Source: Streptomyces scabiei 87.22 (lineage in GTDB: Bacteria > Actinomycetota > Actinomycetes > Streptomycetales > Streptomycetaceae). From it: 64,000 nucleotides of DNA. The position numbers and the translations under genes were made by a program. The DNA lies in contig NC_013929.1 of NCBI RefSeq assembly GCF_000091305.1, forward strand, positions 7,750,001-7,814,000. The letters run 5' to 3'. Shown here in pieces: positions 8,315 through 17,054 of this stretch; position 1 is the first letter of the stretch, and the number at the start of each line of letters is the position of its first letter. The notes below the pieces were generated by a model. The model searched no databases and was not told the origin of the DNA. It saw only the letters and a program-made list of their open reading frames with translations.

Positions 8315-9048
8315 TGAAAAACGTCGGCGAGGCTCCGCAGGAGGAACTCGCGACCGGTGAGCGGTCCACCCGCAACCGGGTCGCGCGGTCGATCCTGTCC
8401 CACGGCCCGTCCACGGTCGCCGACCTCGCCGGACGCCTCGGGCTCACCCAGGCCGCCGTCCGCCGGCACCTCGACGCACTGGTCGGCGACGACGTCGTGC
8501 AGCCCCGCGAGCAGCGCGTGTACGGCGCGCGCACGCGTGGGCGCCCCGCCAAGGTGTTCGCCCTGACGGACTGCGGACGGGACGCCTTCGACCAGTCCTA
8601 CGACAAGCTCGCGGTGGACGCGCTCCACTGGATCGCGGACCGCGAGGGCGGGGAGCAGGCCGTCGCCGCCTTCGCCCGCGCCCGGGTCGCCGCCGAGGCC
8701 GGTGCCTACCGCCGGGCCGTCGAGGCCGCGGACCCCGAAGAGAAGACCGAAGCACTGGCCAAGGCCCTGAGCGCCGACGGGTACGCTGCTACGGCGCGCA
8801 GCGCGCCCCACCCCCACCAGGGGGAGCAGCTCTGCCAGCACCACTGCCCGGTGGCCCATGTCGCCGAGCGCTTCCCGCAGCTCTGCGAGGCCGAGACCGA
8901 GCTGTTCGCCGAACTGCTCGGCACGCACGTCCAGCGGCTGGCCACCATCGCCCACGGCGACGGCGTCTGCACGACGTTCATCCCCAGAATTCCCAAGACA
9001 GCCACCGACACCGCATCTGCACGTACCGCCGGGAGGAACCCCGCATGA
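8314..9048 (+). CDS. sufR: SufR, Fe-S cluster-sensing repressor of the suf operon
   Basis: This 244-residue ArsR/DeoR-like winged-helix regulator has its DNA-binding helix-turn-helix at about residues 25-75 (TVADLAGRLGLTQAAVRRHLDAL). The cysteines CQHHC near 186-190 and QLC near 203 fit the cluster-binding set of SufR proteins. Holo-SufR represses suf genes and apo-SufR releases them. GTG 8314 is chosen because the family N-terminus begins here and the operator overlaps it; there is little leader, so translation may be leaderless. An earlier in-frame start at 8242 would add an unlikely 24 residues. The stop overlaps sufB as ATGA. Confidence 0.9.
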   Translation: MKNVGEAPQEELATGERSTRNRVARSILSHGPSTVADLAGRLGLTQAAVRRHLDALVGDDVVQPREQRVYGARTRGRPAKVFALTDCGRDAFDQSYDKLAVDALHWIADREGGEQAVAAFARARVAAEAGAYRRAVEAADPEEKTEALAKALSADGYAATARSAPHPHQGEQLCQHHCPVAHVAERFPQLCEAETELFAELLGTHVQRLATIAHGDGVCTTFIPRIPKTATDTASARTAGRNPA

Positions 9049-10469
9049 CGCTCCCCATCGAGGAGACCGCCCACCCCGAGCTCGAGGGTCTGGGCAACTA
9101 CGAATACGGCTGGGCCGACTCCGACGTGGCCGGTGCCTCTGCCAAGCGCGGTATCAACGAGGACGTCGTCCGAGACATCTCCGCCAAGAAGAACGAGCCG
9201 GAGTGGATGACCAAGCTCCGTCTCAAGGGCCTGCGCCTGTTCGAGAAGAAGCCCATGCCGAACTGGGGCTCGGACCTCTCCGGCATCGACTTCGACAACA
9301 TCAAGTACTTCGTGCGGTCCACGGAGAAGCAGGCGGAGTCCTGGGAGGACCTGCCCGAGGACATCAAGAACACGTACGACAAGCTCGGCATCCCCGAGGC
9401 GGAGAAGCAGCGTCTCGTCGCGGGCGTCGCGGCCCAGTACGAGTCCGAGGTCGTCTACCACCAGATCCGTGAGGACCTGGAGGAGCAGGGCGTCATCTTC
9501 CTCGACACCGACACCGCCCTGAAGGAGCACCCGGAGCTCTTCAAGGAGTACTTCGGCACGGTCATCCCGGTCGGCGACAACAAGTTCGCGTCGCTGAACA
9601 CCGCGGTGTGGTCCGGCGGCTCCTTCATCTACGTGCCGAAGGGCGTGCACGTGGAGATCCCGCTCCAGGCCTACTTCCGTATCAACACGGAGAACATGGG
9701 CCAGTTCGAGCGGACGCTGATCATCGTCGACGAGGACGCCTACGTCCACTACGTCGAGGGCTGCACGGCCCCGATCTACAAGTCGGACTCCCTGCACAGC
9801 GCCGTCGTCGAGATCATCGTCAAGAAGGGCGCCCGCTGCCGCTACACGACCATCCAGAACTGGTCGAACAACGTCTACAACCTGGTCACCAAGCGCGCCG
9901 TGGCGTACGAGGGCGCGACCATGGAGTGGATCGACGGCAACATCGGCTCCAAGGTCACCATGAAGTACCCGGCCGTCTACCTGATGGGCGAGCACGCCAA
10001 GGGCGAGACGCTCTCCATCGCCTTCGCGGGCGAGGGCCAGCACCAGGACGCCGGCTCCAAGATGGTCCACATGGCGCCGAACACCTCCTCCAACATCGTC
10101 TCCAAGTCGGTGGCGCGCGGCGGCGGCCGTACCTCCTACCGCGGCCTGGTCGAGATCGGCGAGGGCGCGCCCGGCTCCAAGTCGAACGTGCTGTGCGACG
10201 CGCTGCTCGTCGACACCATCTCCCGCTCGGACACCTACCCCTACGTGGACGTCCGCGAGGACGACGTGTCCATGGGCCACGAGGCGACCGTCTCCAAGGT
10301 CAGCGACGATCAGCTCTTCTACCTGATGAGCCGTGGCATGACCGAGTTCGAGGCGATGGCGATGATCGTGCGCGGCTTCGTCGAGCCCATCGCGAAGGAG
10401 CTGCCCATGGAGTACGCGCTGGAGCTCAACCGGCTGATCGAGCTGCAGATGGAAGGCGCGGTCGGCTGA
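9045..10469 (+). CDS. sufB: Fe-S cluster assembly scaffold SufB
   Basis: SufB is the scaffold subunit of the SufBCD complex on which Fe-S clusters are built in the cytoplasm. At 474 residues it has normal length. The beta-helix core shows SGGSFIYVPKGVHVEIPLQAYFRIN and NTSSNIVSKSVARGGGRTSYRGLV. Conserved Cys residues appear in VEGCTAPIYKSDSLHSAVVE and SNVLCDALLVD. No intein is present, unlike some mycobacterial SufB genes. A GGGAGGAA ribosome site precedes ATG 9045, which overlaps the sufR stop. Confidence 0.97.
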   Translation: MTLPIEETAHPELEGLGNYEYGWADSDVAGASAKRGINEDVVRDISAKKNEPEWMTKLRLKGLRLFEKKPMPNWGSDLSGIDFDNIKYFVRSTEKQAESWEDLPEDIKNTYDKLGIPEAEKQRLVAGVAAQYESEVVYHQIREDLEEQGVIFLDTDTALKEHPELFKEYFGTVIPVGDNKFASLNTAVWSGGSFIYVPKGVHVEIPLQAYFRINTENMGQFERTLIIVDEDAYVHYVEGCTAPIYKSDSLHSAVVEIIVKKGARCRYTTIQNWSNNVYNLVTKRAVAYEGATMEWIDGNIGSKVTMKYPAVYLMGEHAKGETLSIAFAGEGQHQDAGSKMVHMAPNTSSNIVSKSVARGGGRTSYRGLVEIGEGAPGSKSNVLCDALLVDTISRSDTYPYVDVREDDVSMGHEATVSKVSDDQLFYLMSRGMTEFEAMAMIVRGFVEPIAKELPMEYALELNRLIELQMEGAVG

Positions 10470-10552
10470 CGCGCCACCGGATCAGCGGCTAGCGGCCCGC
10501 CTCCCCGGGCGGGCCGACGTTCGAAACGTAGGAAGAGAGCAGACCGACAGCC

Positions 10553-11746
10553 ATGGCTGAGGCTCAGAACATCCCGGTGGGCTCCACCACCGCCGGCCAG
10601 ATCGCGGTGGCCGCAGAGTCCACCGTCGCCACGCGCATGAGCGCGCCCCCGTCCTTCGACGTGGCGGACTTCCCGGTCCCGCACGGCCGCGAGGAGGAGT
10701 GGCGGTTCACTCCGCTGGAGCGGCTGCGCGGGCTGCACGACGGCACCGCCGTCGCGAGCGACGGCGGCCTGAAGGTCGACGTGCAGGCCCCCGAGGGCGT
10801 CACCGTCGAGGGCGTCGGCCGCGACGACGCGCGCCTCGGCAGGGCGGGCACCCCCGTGGACCGCGTCGCCGCCCAGGCCTACTCGGCGTTCGAGAGGGCC
10901 GGCGTGATCACCGTCCCCAAGGAGACGGTCCTCACCGAGCCGATCCGGATCGCCGTGCACGGCGAGGGCGGCACCGCCTTCGCCCACCAGGTGATCGAGC
11001 TGGGCGCCTTCGCCGAGGCCGTCGTGGTCATCGACCACACCGGTGACGCCGTCCTCGCGGCCAACGTCGACTACGTCCTCGGTGACGGCGCCAAGCTGAC
11101 CGTCGTCTCCGTCCAGGACTGGGACGACAAGGCCGTGCACGTGGCCCAGCACAACGCCCTCGTCGGCCGGGACGCGAGCTTCAAGTCGGTCGTCGTCACC
11201 TTCGGCGGCGACGTCGTCCGTCTCCACCCGCGCGTGTCCTACGCCGGCACCGGCGGCGAGGCCGAGCTGTTCGGGCTGTACTTCACGGACGCCGGCCAGC
11301 ACCAGGAGCACCGCCTCCTGGTCGACCACAACGTCCCGCACTGCAAGTCGAACGTCGTCTACAAGGGCGCGCTCCAGGGCGAGGGCGCCCACGCCGTCTG
11401 GATCGGCGACGTGCTCATCGAGGCCAAGGCCGAGGGCACCGACACCTACGAGATGAACCGGAACCTGGTCCTCACGGACGGCGCACGGGTCGACTCGGTG
11501 CCGAACCTGGAGATCGAGACCGGTGAGATCGTCGGCGCCGGCCACGCCTCCGCGACCGGCCGCTTCGACGACGAGCAGCTCTTCTACCTGATGGCCCGCG
11601 GCATCCCGGCCGACGAGGCCCGGCGCCTCGTCGTCCGCGGCTTCTTCGCCGAGCTGGTCCAGCAGATCGGCGTCGACGACATCCAGGACCGCCTCCTCGC
11701 GAAGATCGACGAGGAGCTGGAGACTGTGACTGGATCCGGCCGATGA
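10553..11746 (+). CDS. sufD: Fe-S cluster assembly protein SufD
   Basis: SufD (397 residues) pairs with SufB in the SufBC2D complex. It has the same beta-helix fold and C-terminal segment (DDEQLFYLMARGIPADEARRLVVRGFFAELV) as SufB. The conserved His/Cys stretch LLVDHNVPHCKSNVVYKG lies near residue 265. It starts 83 bases after sufB, the longest gap inside the operon. Its stop overlaps the Rieske gene start as ATGA. Confidence 0.96.
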   Translation: MAEAQNIPVGSTTAGQIAVAAESTVATRMSAPPSFDVADFPVPHGREEEWRFTPLERLRGLHDGTAVASDGGLKVDVQAPEGVTVEGVGRDDARLGRAGTPVDRVAAQAYSAFERAGVITVPKETVLTEPIRIAVHGEGGTAFAHQVIELGAFAEAVVVIDHTGDAVLAANVDYVLGDGAKLTVVSVQDWDDKAVHVAQHNALVGRDASFKSVVVTFGGDVVRLHPRVSYAGTGGEAELFGLYFTDAGQHQEHRLLVDHNVPHCKSNVVYKGALQGEGAHAVWIGDVLIEAKAEGTDTYEMNRNLVLTDGARVDSVPNLEIETGEIVGAGHASATGRFDDEQLFYLMARGIPADEARRLVVRGFFAELVQQIGVDDIQDRLLAKIDEELETVTGSGR

Positions 11747-12063
11747 CCACCTACGTACGCGCCTGCGGGCTGAGCGAGCTGGAGGAGGACACCCCGAAGC
11801 GGGTGGAACTCGACGGCACGCCGGTCTCGGTCGTACGGACCGAGGGCGAGGTGTTCGCCATCCACGACATCTGCTCCCACGCGAACGTCTCGCTCTCCGA
11901 GGGCGAGGTGGAGGACTGCCAGATCGAGTGCTGGCTGCACGGCTCCGCGTTCGACCTCAGAACCGGCAAGCCGTCCGGCCTTCCCGCGACGCGCCCTGTT
12001 CCCGTATACCCCGTAAAGATCGAAGGGGACGACGTGCTCGTCTCCCTCTCCCAGGAGTCCTGA
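11743..12063 (+). CDS. Rieske [2Fe-2S] ferredoxin in the suf operon
   Basis: This 106-residue protein is a Rieske-type electron carrier like the ferredoxin subunits of dioxygenases. The cluster ligands are CSH at about residues 45-47 and CWLH at about 65-68, inside the usual beta-sheet fold. Its place between sufD and sufC is conserved in many actinobacteria. A likely role is giving electrons for cluster assembly or serving as an early cluster acceptor, but the sequence does not prove either. No oxygenase partner is nearby. It is translationally coupled to sufD. Confidence 0.93.
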   Translation: MTTYVRACGLSELEEDTPKRVELDGTPVSVVRTEGEVFAIHDICSHANVSLSEGEVEDCQIECWLHGSAFDLRTGKPSGLPATRPVPVYPVKIEGDDVLVSLSQES

Positions 12064-12070
12064 GGCACCC

Positions 12071-12835
12071 ATGGCAACGCTTGAAATCCACGACCTGCAC
12101 GTCACCGTCGAGGCCGACAACGCCACGAAGGAGATCCTCAAGGGCGTCGACCTCACCGTGAAGCAGGGCGAGACGCACGCCATCATGGGCCCCAACGGCT
12201 CCGGCAAGTCGACGCTCGCCTACTCCCTCGCGGGTCACCCGAAGTACACGATCACCGGCGGCACCGTCACCCTCGACGGCGAGGACGTCCTGGAGATGTC
12301 CGTCGACGAGCGCGCCCGCGCGGGCCTGTTCCTGGCGATGCAGTACCCGGTCGAGATCCCCGGCGTCTCGGTCTCCAACTTCCTGCGCACCTCCGCCACC
12401 GCCATCCGCGGCGAGGCCCCCAAGCTCCGCCTGTGGGTCAAGGAGGTCAAGGAGGCCATGCAGCGCCTCAACATGGACCCCGCCTTCGCCGAGCGCAACG
12501 TCAACGAGGGCTTCTCCGGCGGTGAGAAGAAGCGCCACGAGATCCTCCAGCTGGAGCTGCTCAAGCCGAAGATCGCGATCCTCGACGAGACGGACTCCGG
12601 TCTGGACGTCGACGCGCTGCGCATCGTCTCCGAGGGCGTCAACCGCGTCCGCGAGTCCGGCGAGGTCGGCACCCTGCTGATCACCCACTACACGCGCATC
12701 CTGCGCTACATCAAGCCCGACCACGTGCACGTGTTCGCGAACGGCCGTATCGCCGAGTCCGGCGGCGCGGAGCTCGCGGACCAGCTCGAGGCCGAGGGCT
12801 ACGACAAGTACGTGAAGGGTGGCGCATCCGCGTGA
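12071..12835 (+). CDS. sufC: Fe-S assembly ATPase SufC
   Basis: SufC (254 residues) is the soluble ABC-type ATPase that drives conformational change in SufBCD. Motifs are Walker A GPNGSGKSTLAYSLAGH near residue 38, the ABC signature EGFSGGEKKRHEILQL near 146, Walker B IAILDETDSGLDVDAL and the His switch in LLITHYTRIL. It starts seven bases after the Rieske gene, and its stop overlaps the sufS start. Confidence 0.97.
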   Translation: MATLEIHDLHVTVEADNATKEILKGVDLTVKQGETHAIMGPNGSGKSTLAYSLAGHPKYTITGGTVTLDGEDVLEMSVDERARAGLFLAMQYPVEIPGVSVSNFLRTSATAIRGEAPKLRLWVKEVKEAMQRLNMDPAFAERNVNEGFSGGEKKRHEILQLELLKPKIAILDETDSGLDVDALRIVSEGVNRVRESGEVGTLLITHYTRILRYIKPDHVHVFANGRIAESGGAELADQLEAEGYDKYVKGGASA

Positions 12836-14088
12836 CACAGCTGCCGGGCCTCCTCGACACCGAGGCGATCCGCAAGGACTTCCCCATCCTGGACCGCCAG
12901 GTCCACGACGGTAAGAAGCTCGTGTACCTGGACAACGCGGCGACCTCGCAGAAGCCGCGCCAGGTGCTGGACGCCCTGAGCGAGTACTACGAGCGCTACA
13001 ACGCCAACGTCCACCGCGGTGTGCATGTGCTCGCCGAGGAGGCCACGGCGCTGTACGAGGGCGCGCGCGACAAGGCGGCCGCGTTCATCAACGCGCCCAG
13101 CCGCGACGAGGTGATCTTCACCAAGAACGCCTCCGAGTCGCTCAACCTCGTGGCCAACATGCTCGGCTGGGCCGACGAGCCCTACCGGGTGGACTCCGAG
13201 ACCGAGATCGTCATCACGGAGATGGAGCACCACTCCAACATCGTGCCGTGGCAGCTGCTCTCGCAGCGCACGGGCGCGAAGCTGAAGTGGTTCGGGCTGA
13301 CCGACGACGGCCGCCTCGACCTCTCCAACATCGACGAGATCATCACGGAGAAGACGAAGATCGTCTCCTTCGTGCTGGTGTCCAACATCCTCGGCACGGT
13401 CAACCCCGTCGAGGCGATAGTGCGCCGGGCGCAGGAGGTCGGCGCCCTGGTCTGCATCGACGCCTCGCAGGCCGCGCCGCACATGCCGCTGGACGTCCAG
13501 GCCCTCCAGGCCGACTTCGTGGCCTTCACCGGCCACAAGATGTGCGCTCCGACGGGCATCGGTGTGCTCTGGGGCCGCCAGGAGCTGCTGGAGGATCTGC
13601 CTCCGTTCCTCGGCGGCGGCGAGATGATCGAGACGGTGTCGATGCACTCGTCGACGTACGCCCCCGCCCCGCACAAGTTCGAGGCGGGCACCCCGCCGAT
13701 CGCGCAGGCGGTCGGACTGGGAGCGGCGATCGACTACCTGAACGCGATCGGCATGGACAAGATCCTCGCCCACGAGCACGCGATCACCGAGTACGCGGTG
13801 AAGCGGCTGACGGAGGTCCCGGACCTCCGGATCATCGGCCCGGCCACGGCCGAGGACCGGGGCGCGGCGATCTCCTTCACGCTCGGCGACATCCACCCGC
13901 ACGACGTGGGCCAGGTTCTCGACGAGCAGGGCATCGCGGTCCGGGTCGGTCATCACTGTGCCCGTCCCGTCTGCCTGCGCTACGGAATTCCCGCGACCAC
14001 CCGGGCGTCGTTCTATCTGTACTCCACCCCGGCCGAGATCGACACCCTCGTCGACGGCCTGGAGCACGTACGGAACTTCTTCGGCTGA
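12832..14088 (+). CDS. sufS: Cysteine desulfurase SufS
   Basis: SufS (418 residues) is the PLP enzyme that takes sulfur from cysteine and passes it to SufU. It is a class-II desulfurase with VYLDNAATSQKP near residue 28, the PLP-lysine motif AFTGHKMCAPTGIGVLWG near 230, and the catalytic cysteine in VRVGHHCARPVCLRYG near 375. GTG 12832 overlaps the sufC stop. Confidence 0.97.
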   Translation: MTQLPGLLDTEAIRKDFPILDRQVHDGKKLVYLDNAATSQKPRQVLDALSEYYERYNANVHRGVHVLAEEATALYEGARDKAAAFINAPSRDEVIFTKNASESLNLVANMLGWADEPYRVDSETEIVITEMEHHSNIVPWQLLSQRTGAKLKWFGLTDDGRLDLSNIDEIITEKTKIVSFVLVSNILGTVNPVEAIVRRAQEVGALVCIDASQAAPHMPLDVQALQADFVAFTGHKMCAPTGIGVLWGRQELLEDLPPFLGGGEMIETVSMHSSTYAPAPHKFEAGTPPIAQAVGLGAAIDYLNAIGMDKILAHEHAITEYAVKRLTEVPDLRIIGPATAEDRGAAISFTLGDIHPHDVGQVLDEQGIAVRVGHHCARPVCLRYGIPATTRASFYLYSTPAEIDTLVDGLEHVRNFFG

Positions 14089-14104
14089 GGGGACGAGCGA
14101 TCGC

Positions 14105-14575
14105 ATGAAGCTGGACTCGATGTACCAGGAAGTCATCCTGGACCACTACAAGCACCCGCACGGCCGGGGCTTGCGGGACGGTGACGCCGAGGTGCACCAC
14201 GTGAACCCGACGTGCGGCGACGAGATCACCCTGCGAGTGAAGTACGACGGCACCACGGTTCAGGACGTGTCGTACGAGGGCCAGGGCTGTTCGATCAGCC
14301 AGGCGTCGGCCTCCGTGCTGAACGACCTCCTGGTCGGCAAGGACCTTGTCGACGCGCGGAAGATCCAGGAGACCTTCCTGGAGCTGATGCAGTCCAAGGG
14401 GAAGATCGAGCCGGACGACGCGATGGAGGAGGTGCTGGAGGACGCGGTCGCGTTCGCCGGTGTCTCCAAGTACCCCGCCCGGGTCAAGTGCGCCCTCCTG
14501 AGCTGGATGGCGTGGAAGGACGCGACGGCCCAGGCGCTGGGCGCCGACGCCGACGTCGAAAGGAAGACGGCATGA
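14105..14575 (+). CDS. sufU: SufU, zinc-dependent sulfurtransferase/scaffold
   Basis: SufU (156 residues) accepts persulfide from SufS. The three conserved cysteines are in NPTCGDEI, GQGCSISQASAS and PARVKCALL, with Asp in CGDE as the zinc-site partner. ATG 14105 (MKLDSMYQEVILDHYKHP) matches the family N-terminus and sits 16 bases after the sufS stop. The longer open frame is read-through from sufS. The stop overlaps the next gene. Confidence 0.95.
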   Translation: MKLDSMYQEVILDHYKHPHGRGLRDGDAEVHHVNPTCGDEITLRVKYDGTTVQDVSYEGQGCSISQASASVLNDLLVGKDLVDARKIQETFLELMQSKGKIEPDDAMEEVLEDAVAFAGVSKYPARVKCALLSWMAWKDATAQALGADADVERKTA

Positions 14576-14904
14576 GCGAGACCCTGGAGATGAAGCCGGC
14601 CTCCGAGGAGGAGGTCCGCGAGGCCCTGTACGACGTCGTCGACCCCGAGCTGGGCATCGACGTCGTCAACCTCGGCCTCATCTACGGCATTCACATCGAC
14701 GACGCGAACATCGCGACGATCGACATGACCCTGACCTCGGCGGCCTGCCCGCTGACGGACGTCATCGAGGACCAGGCCAAGTCCGCGACGGACGGCATCG
14801 TCAACGAACTCCGCATCAACTGGGTCTGGATGCCCCCGTGGGGCCCCGACAAGATCACCGACGACGGCCGTGAGCAGCTGAGGGCGCTCGGGTTCAACGT
14901 CTGA
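14572..14904 (+). CDS. sufT: SufT/MIP18-family (DUF59) Fe-S maturation factor
   Basis: This 110-residue DUF59 protein likely helps move Fe-S clusters to target proteins. The family signature is visible: VDPELGIDVVNLGLIY near residue 24, then MTLTSAACPLTDVIEDQA with the conserved cysteine, and VWMPPWGPDKITDDGR near the end. It is the last gene of the suf operon, coupled to sufU by ATGA, and is followed directly by a strong terminator. Confidence 0.93.
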   Translation: MSETLEMKPASEEEVREALYDVVDPELGIDVVNLGLIYGIHIDDANIATIDMTLTSAACPLTDVIEDQAKSATDGIVNELRINWVWMPPWGPDKITDDGREQLRALGFNV

Positions 14905-14917
14905 GATCCGGTCCGTG

Positions 14918-14970
14918 ACAGGGGTGTGGCCCCCGGCGAATGAGACATTCGCCGGGGGCCACACCCCTGT
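14918..14970. terminator. Strong bidirectional terminator after suf operon
   Basis: Two perfect 24-base arms (14918-14941 and 14947-14970) surround the 5-base loop GAGAC. The hairpin lies between the suf operon and the convergent AbfB-domain gene and could stop transcription from both sides. There is no long T-run, as is usual in Streptomyces. Confidence 0.9.
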
Positions 14971-14990
14971 CCGCGCGCTGGACCGGCCGC

Positions 14991-15947
14991 TCAGGCCAGT
15001 CCCTTGACCAGCCGGAAGCCGGTCTCCATCCAGTACTGCTGGTTGTGCTCGTAGCGCTCCAGCCGGAGCTGGTTGTAGCGGACGCGGATGAAGTGGTTGG
15101 GGTAGTTCACCGACTCCAGCCCGACCACGTCCGTCTGCTCGTTGCGGGGGCAGAAGGTGGCGTCCTGCTTGAAGAGCTGGGAGCCGTCGTCCTGGGACGC
15201 GCGCAGCACGAAGTTCTGGTGCCGCGCGTAGCGGCCGTCCTTCAGACGGAAGGAGTAGCAGGAGGACTTCGCGAGGCCGGAGACGACCGTGAAGGAGGAG
15301 TCCTGCCGGGTCCAGCGGTCGCTGCTGCTGCTCACCTGGTCCAGCTGGATCATGCCGTCGCGCAGGTGCCAGTACCGGTCCCGGAAGGAGGCGGACTGCA
15401 CGGACTTCAGGCGGGTGGTGGCGCTCGGCTTCTTGGTGGGCTTCGGGGACTTCGCCCCGCCCTGCTGGCTCTCCGACGTGTCGGGTTCCTTGTCGTCCTT
15501 GCCCTTGTCCTTGCTCCCCCCCTTCTTGTCCTTCCCGTCGGCGTCCTTCTTGCCGTCGCCGTCGGCGCCCTGCGGCTCCGACAGACCGCTCTTGCCGTCC
15601 GGCGCCGAGGTCGCGGCGGGCGACGTGGGCGGGAGGGACACGGTGGGGACGCGGTCGTCGGCGGCGGTGGTGCGGCCGTTCTTCTCCGACGAGTCGTCAG
15701 GCCCCGAGCCCTGCAGGGTGATCGCCGTTACGCAGGAGGAGACCACGGCGAGAGCGAGGGCACCGGCCAGCCAGAGGCGGCGGGTGCCCGGTATGCGGGT
15801 GTCGTTCGGGGCGACCCCGGTCTCCCACACCTTCGCGGATCTGAGCATCGGAAGGCTGGGCGGGGTCTGGTCCGGATCTGGTCCGGGCTTAGTCGGCGGC
15901 ATGCGCGGTTCCCTCGGCGTCGCCACAGGCGGACGCAAATTCGTCAT
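14991..15947 (-). CDS. Membrane-anchored AbfB-domain (CBM42-like) protein
   Basis: The 318-residue protein has a 55-residue cytoplasmic N-terminus, one membrane helix (LWLAGALALAVVSSCVTAITL near 58-78), and a long Asp/Lys/Ser/Gly-rich linker to about residue 175. A C-terminal domain follows: SVQSASFRDRYWHLRDG, YARHQNFVLRAS, SVNYPNHFIRVRYNQLRL. These repeats match the AbfB beta-trefoil that binds arabinofuranose side chains. No catalytic module is attached, so it may be a surface carbohydrate-binding or sensing protein. A LacI-type operator-like site lies 119 bases upstream. Confidence 0.85.
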   Translation of the reverse strand: MTNLRPPVATPREPRMPPTKPGPDPDQTPPSLPMLRSAKVWETGVAPNDTRIPGTRRLWLAGALALAVVSSCVTAITLQGSGPDDSSEKNGRTTAADDRVPTVSLPPTSPAATSAPDGKSGLSEPQGADGDGKKDADGKDKKGGSKDKGKDDKEPDTSESQQGGAKSPKPTKKPSATTRLKSVQSASFRDRYWHLRDGMIQLDQVSSSSDRWTRQDSSFTVVSGLAKSSCYSFRLKDGRYARHQNFVLRASQDDGSQLFKQDATFCPRNEQTDVVGLESVNYPNHFIRVRYNQLRLERYEHNQQYWMETGFRLVKGLA

Positions 15948-16065
15948 GCGGATCAGGGAGGGTGGTACGTGTCACCGGTGTGTGCAAACCCTGGCGGTCG
16001 TCACGCATCCGGGAGATTGACCGTTGAAACAGTAGTTCACCAAGTGATGTGCGGGGAGCCCTTTC

Positions 16066-16079
16066 AGTGAGCGCTTCCA
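16066..16079. promoter_or_regulatory. LacI-family operator-like site upstream of AbfB gene
   Basis: Read on the minus strand this is TGGAAGCGCTCACT, close to the TGGGAGCGCTCCCA form bound by CebR-type LacI regulators of sugar genes. It is upstream of the minus-strand AbfB-domain gene and fits control by a sugar. Assignment is by motif only. Confidence 0.4.
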
Positions 16080-16149
16080 TAACGGAACGGCCCCGAAACG
16101 AGGGGCTCTTGAGCCTTGCCGGCGGCCAATTCCGCCCATAAGCACGCCT

Positions 16150-16200
16150 GTACACCCGATGTGTACAACCGTACATATGATGTGTACGCTCGTACACATG
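16150..16200. promoter_or_regulatory. Cluster of GTGTAC/GTACAC repeats, candidate TetR operator
   Basis: Just upstream of the efflux gene are GTACAC-N5-GTGTAC (16151-16167) and GTGTAC-N4-GTACAC (about 16182-16197), with a related GTACAT half-site between them. The last arm touches the ATG at 16198. Overlapping inverted repeats at this position suit a TetR-type repressor, most simply the one encoded downstream. Confidence 0.65.
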
Positions 16201-16518
16201 GGATATCTGTTGCTCGTCGGCGCCATAGCCGCCGAGGTGGCCGCCACCACCGCCATGAAGTACAGCGAGGGCTTCAGCAAGTTGTGGCCGTCGGTGGTGA
16301 CCGGTGTGGGGTACCTCGTCTCCTTCGTTCTGCTCGCCCAGGCGCTGAAGTCGATGTCCATCGGCACGGCGTACGCGATCTGGTCCGGCGTCGGCACCGC
16401 GGCCGTCGCCGCGCTCGGGCTGATGCTCTTCGGGGAGCATCTGAGCGTCGCCAAGGTCGCCGGGATCGTGCTGATCGTCGCGGGAGTCGTGGTGCTGAAC
16501 CTGGGAGGCGCCCACTGA
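16198..16518 (+). CDS. Small multidrug resistance (SMR) efflux protein
   Basis: This 106-residue protein has four membrane helices and the SMR signature: GYLLLVGAIAAEVAATTAMKYSEGFSK puts the essential Glu at residue 13, and AYAIWSGVGTA lies near 60. SMR dimers expel cationic drugs or guanidinium-type compounds in exchange for protons. ATG 16198 is chosen over the longer frame because it gives the standard family start and the operator repeats lie immediately upstream. The stop overlaps the TetR gene, so pump and regulator are made together. Confidence 0.94.
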   Translation: MGYLLLVGAIAAEVAATTAMKYSEGFSKLWPSVVTGVGYLVSFVLLAQALKSMSIGTAYAIWSGVGTAAVAALGLMLFGEHLSVAKVAGIVLIVAGVVVLNLGGAH

Positions 16519-17054
16519 TGGCCCGGCGTTACGACCCCGAGCGGCGGCAGCGGATCATCGACGCGGCGATCCGGGTCGTCGCGGAGCGGGGTATCGCCGG
16601 GCTGAGCCACCGGAGCGCGGCCGCCGAGGCGGACGTGCCGCTCGGCTCGACCACGTACCACTTCAAGACCCTCGACGACCTGATGGTCGCCGCCCTGCGC
16701 CAGGCCAACGAGCGCTTCGCGAAGAGCGTCGCGGCGCGCGAGGCCCTGCGGGACCCCGGCACCGACCTCGCCGCCGAACTGGCCGCGCTGGGCGGCGAAT
16801 GGTTCACCGGCGACCGGACGGGCCTGGAGGTGGAGTACGAGCTGTACCTCGCCGCGCTGCGCCGGCCCGCGCTGCGCCCCGTCGCCGACGAATGGGGCCG
16901 CGCCTTCGCCGACTGCCTTGCCGACCGCACGGACCCGGTGACCGCGCGGGCTCTGGTCGCCCTGGTCGACGGCATCTGTCTGCAGGTCCTGCTGACGGGG
17001 GCGCCCTACGACGAGGAGTACGCGCGGGAGGTACTGGCGCGGGTGATTCCCTGA
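16518..17054 (+). CDS. TetR-family regulator paired with the SMR pump
   Basis: The 178-residue protein has a TetR helix-turn-helix in the first 55 residues (IIDAAIRVVAERGIAGLSHRSAAAEADVPLGSTTYHFKTLDDL) and a helical ligand-binding remainder. Its start overlaps the pump gene stop as TGATG. The probable role is repression of its own operon through the GTACAC repeats, released by a pump substrate; this is inference from position. Confidence 0.93.
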   Translation: MARRYDPERRQRIIDAAIRVVAERGIAGLSHRSAAAEADVPLGSTTYHFKTLDDLMVAALRQANERFAKSVAAREALRDPGTDLAAELAALGGEWFTGDRTGLEVEYELYLAALRRPALRPVADEWGRAFADCLADRTDPVTARALVALVDGICLQVLLTGAPYDEEYAREVLARVIP

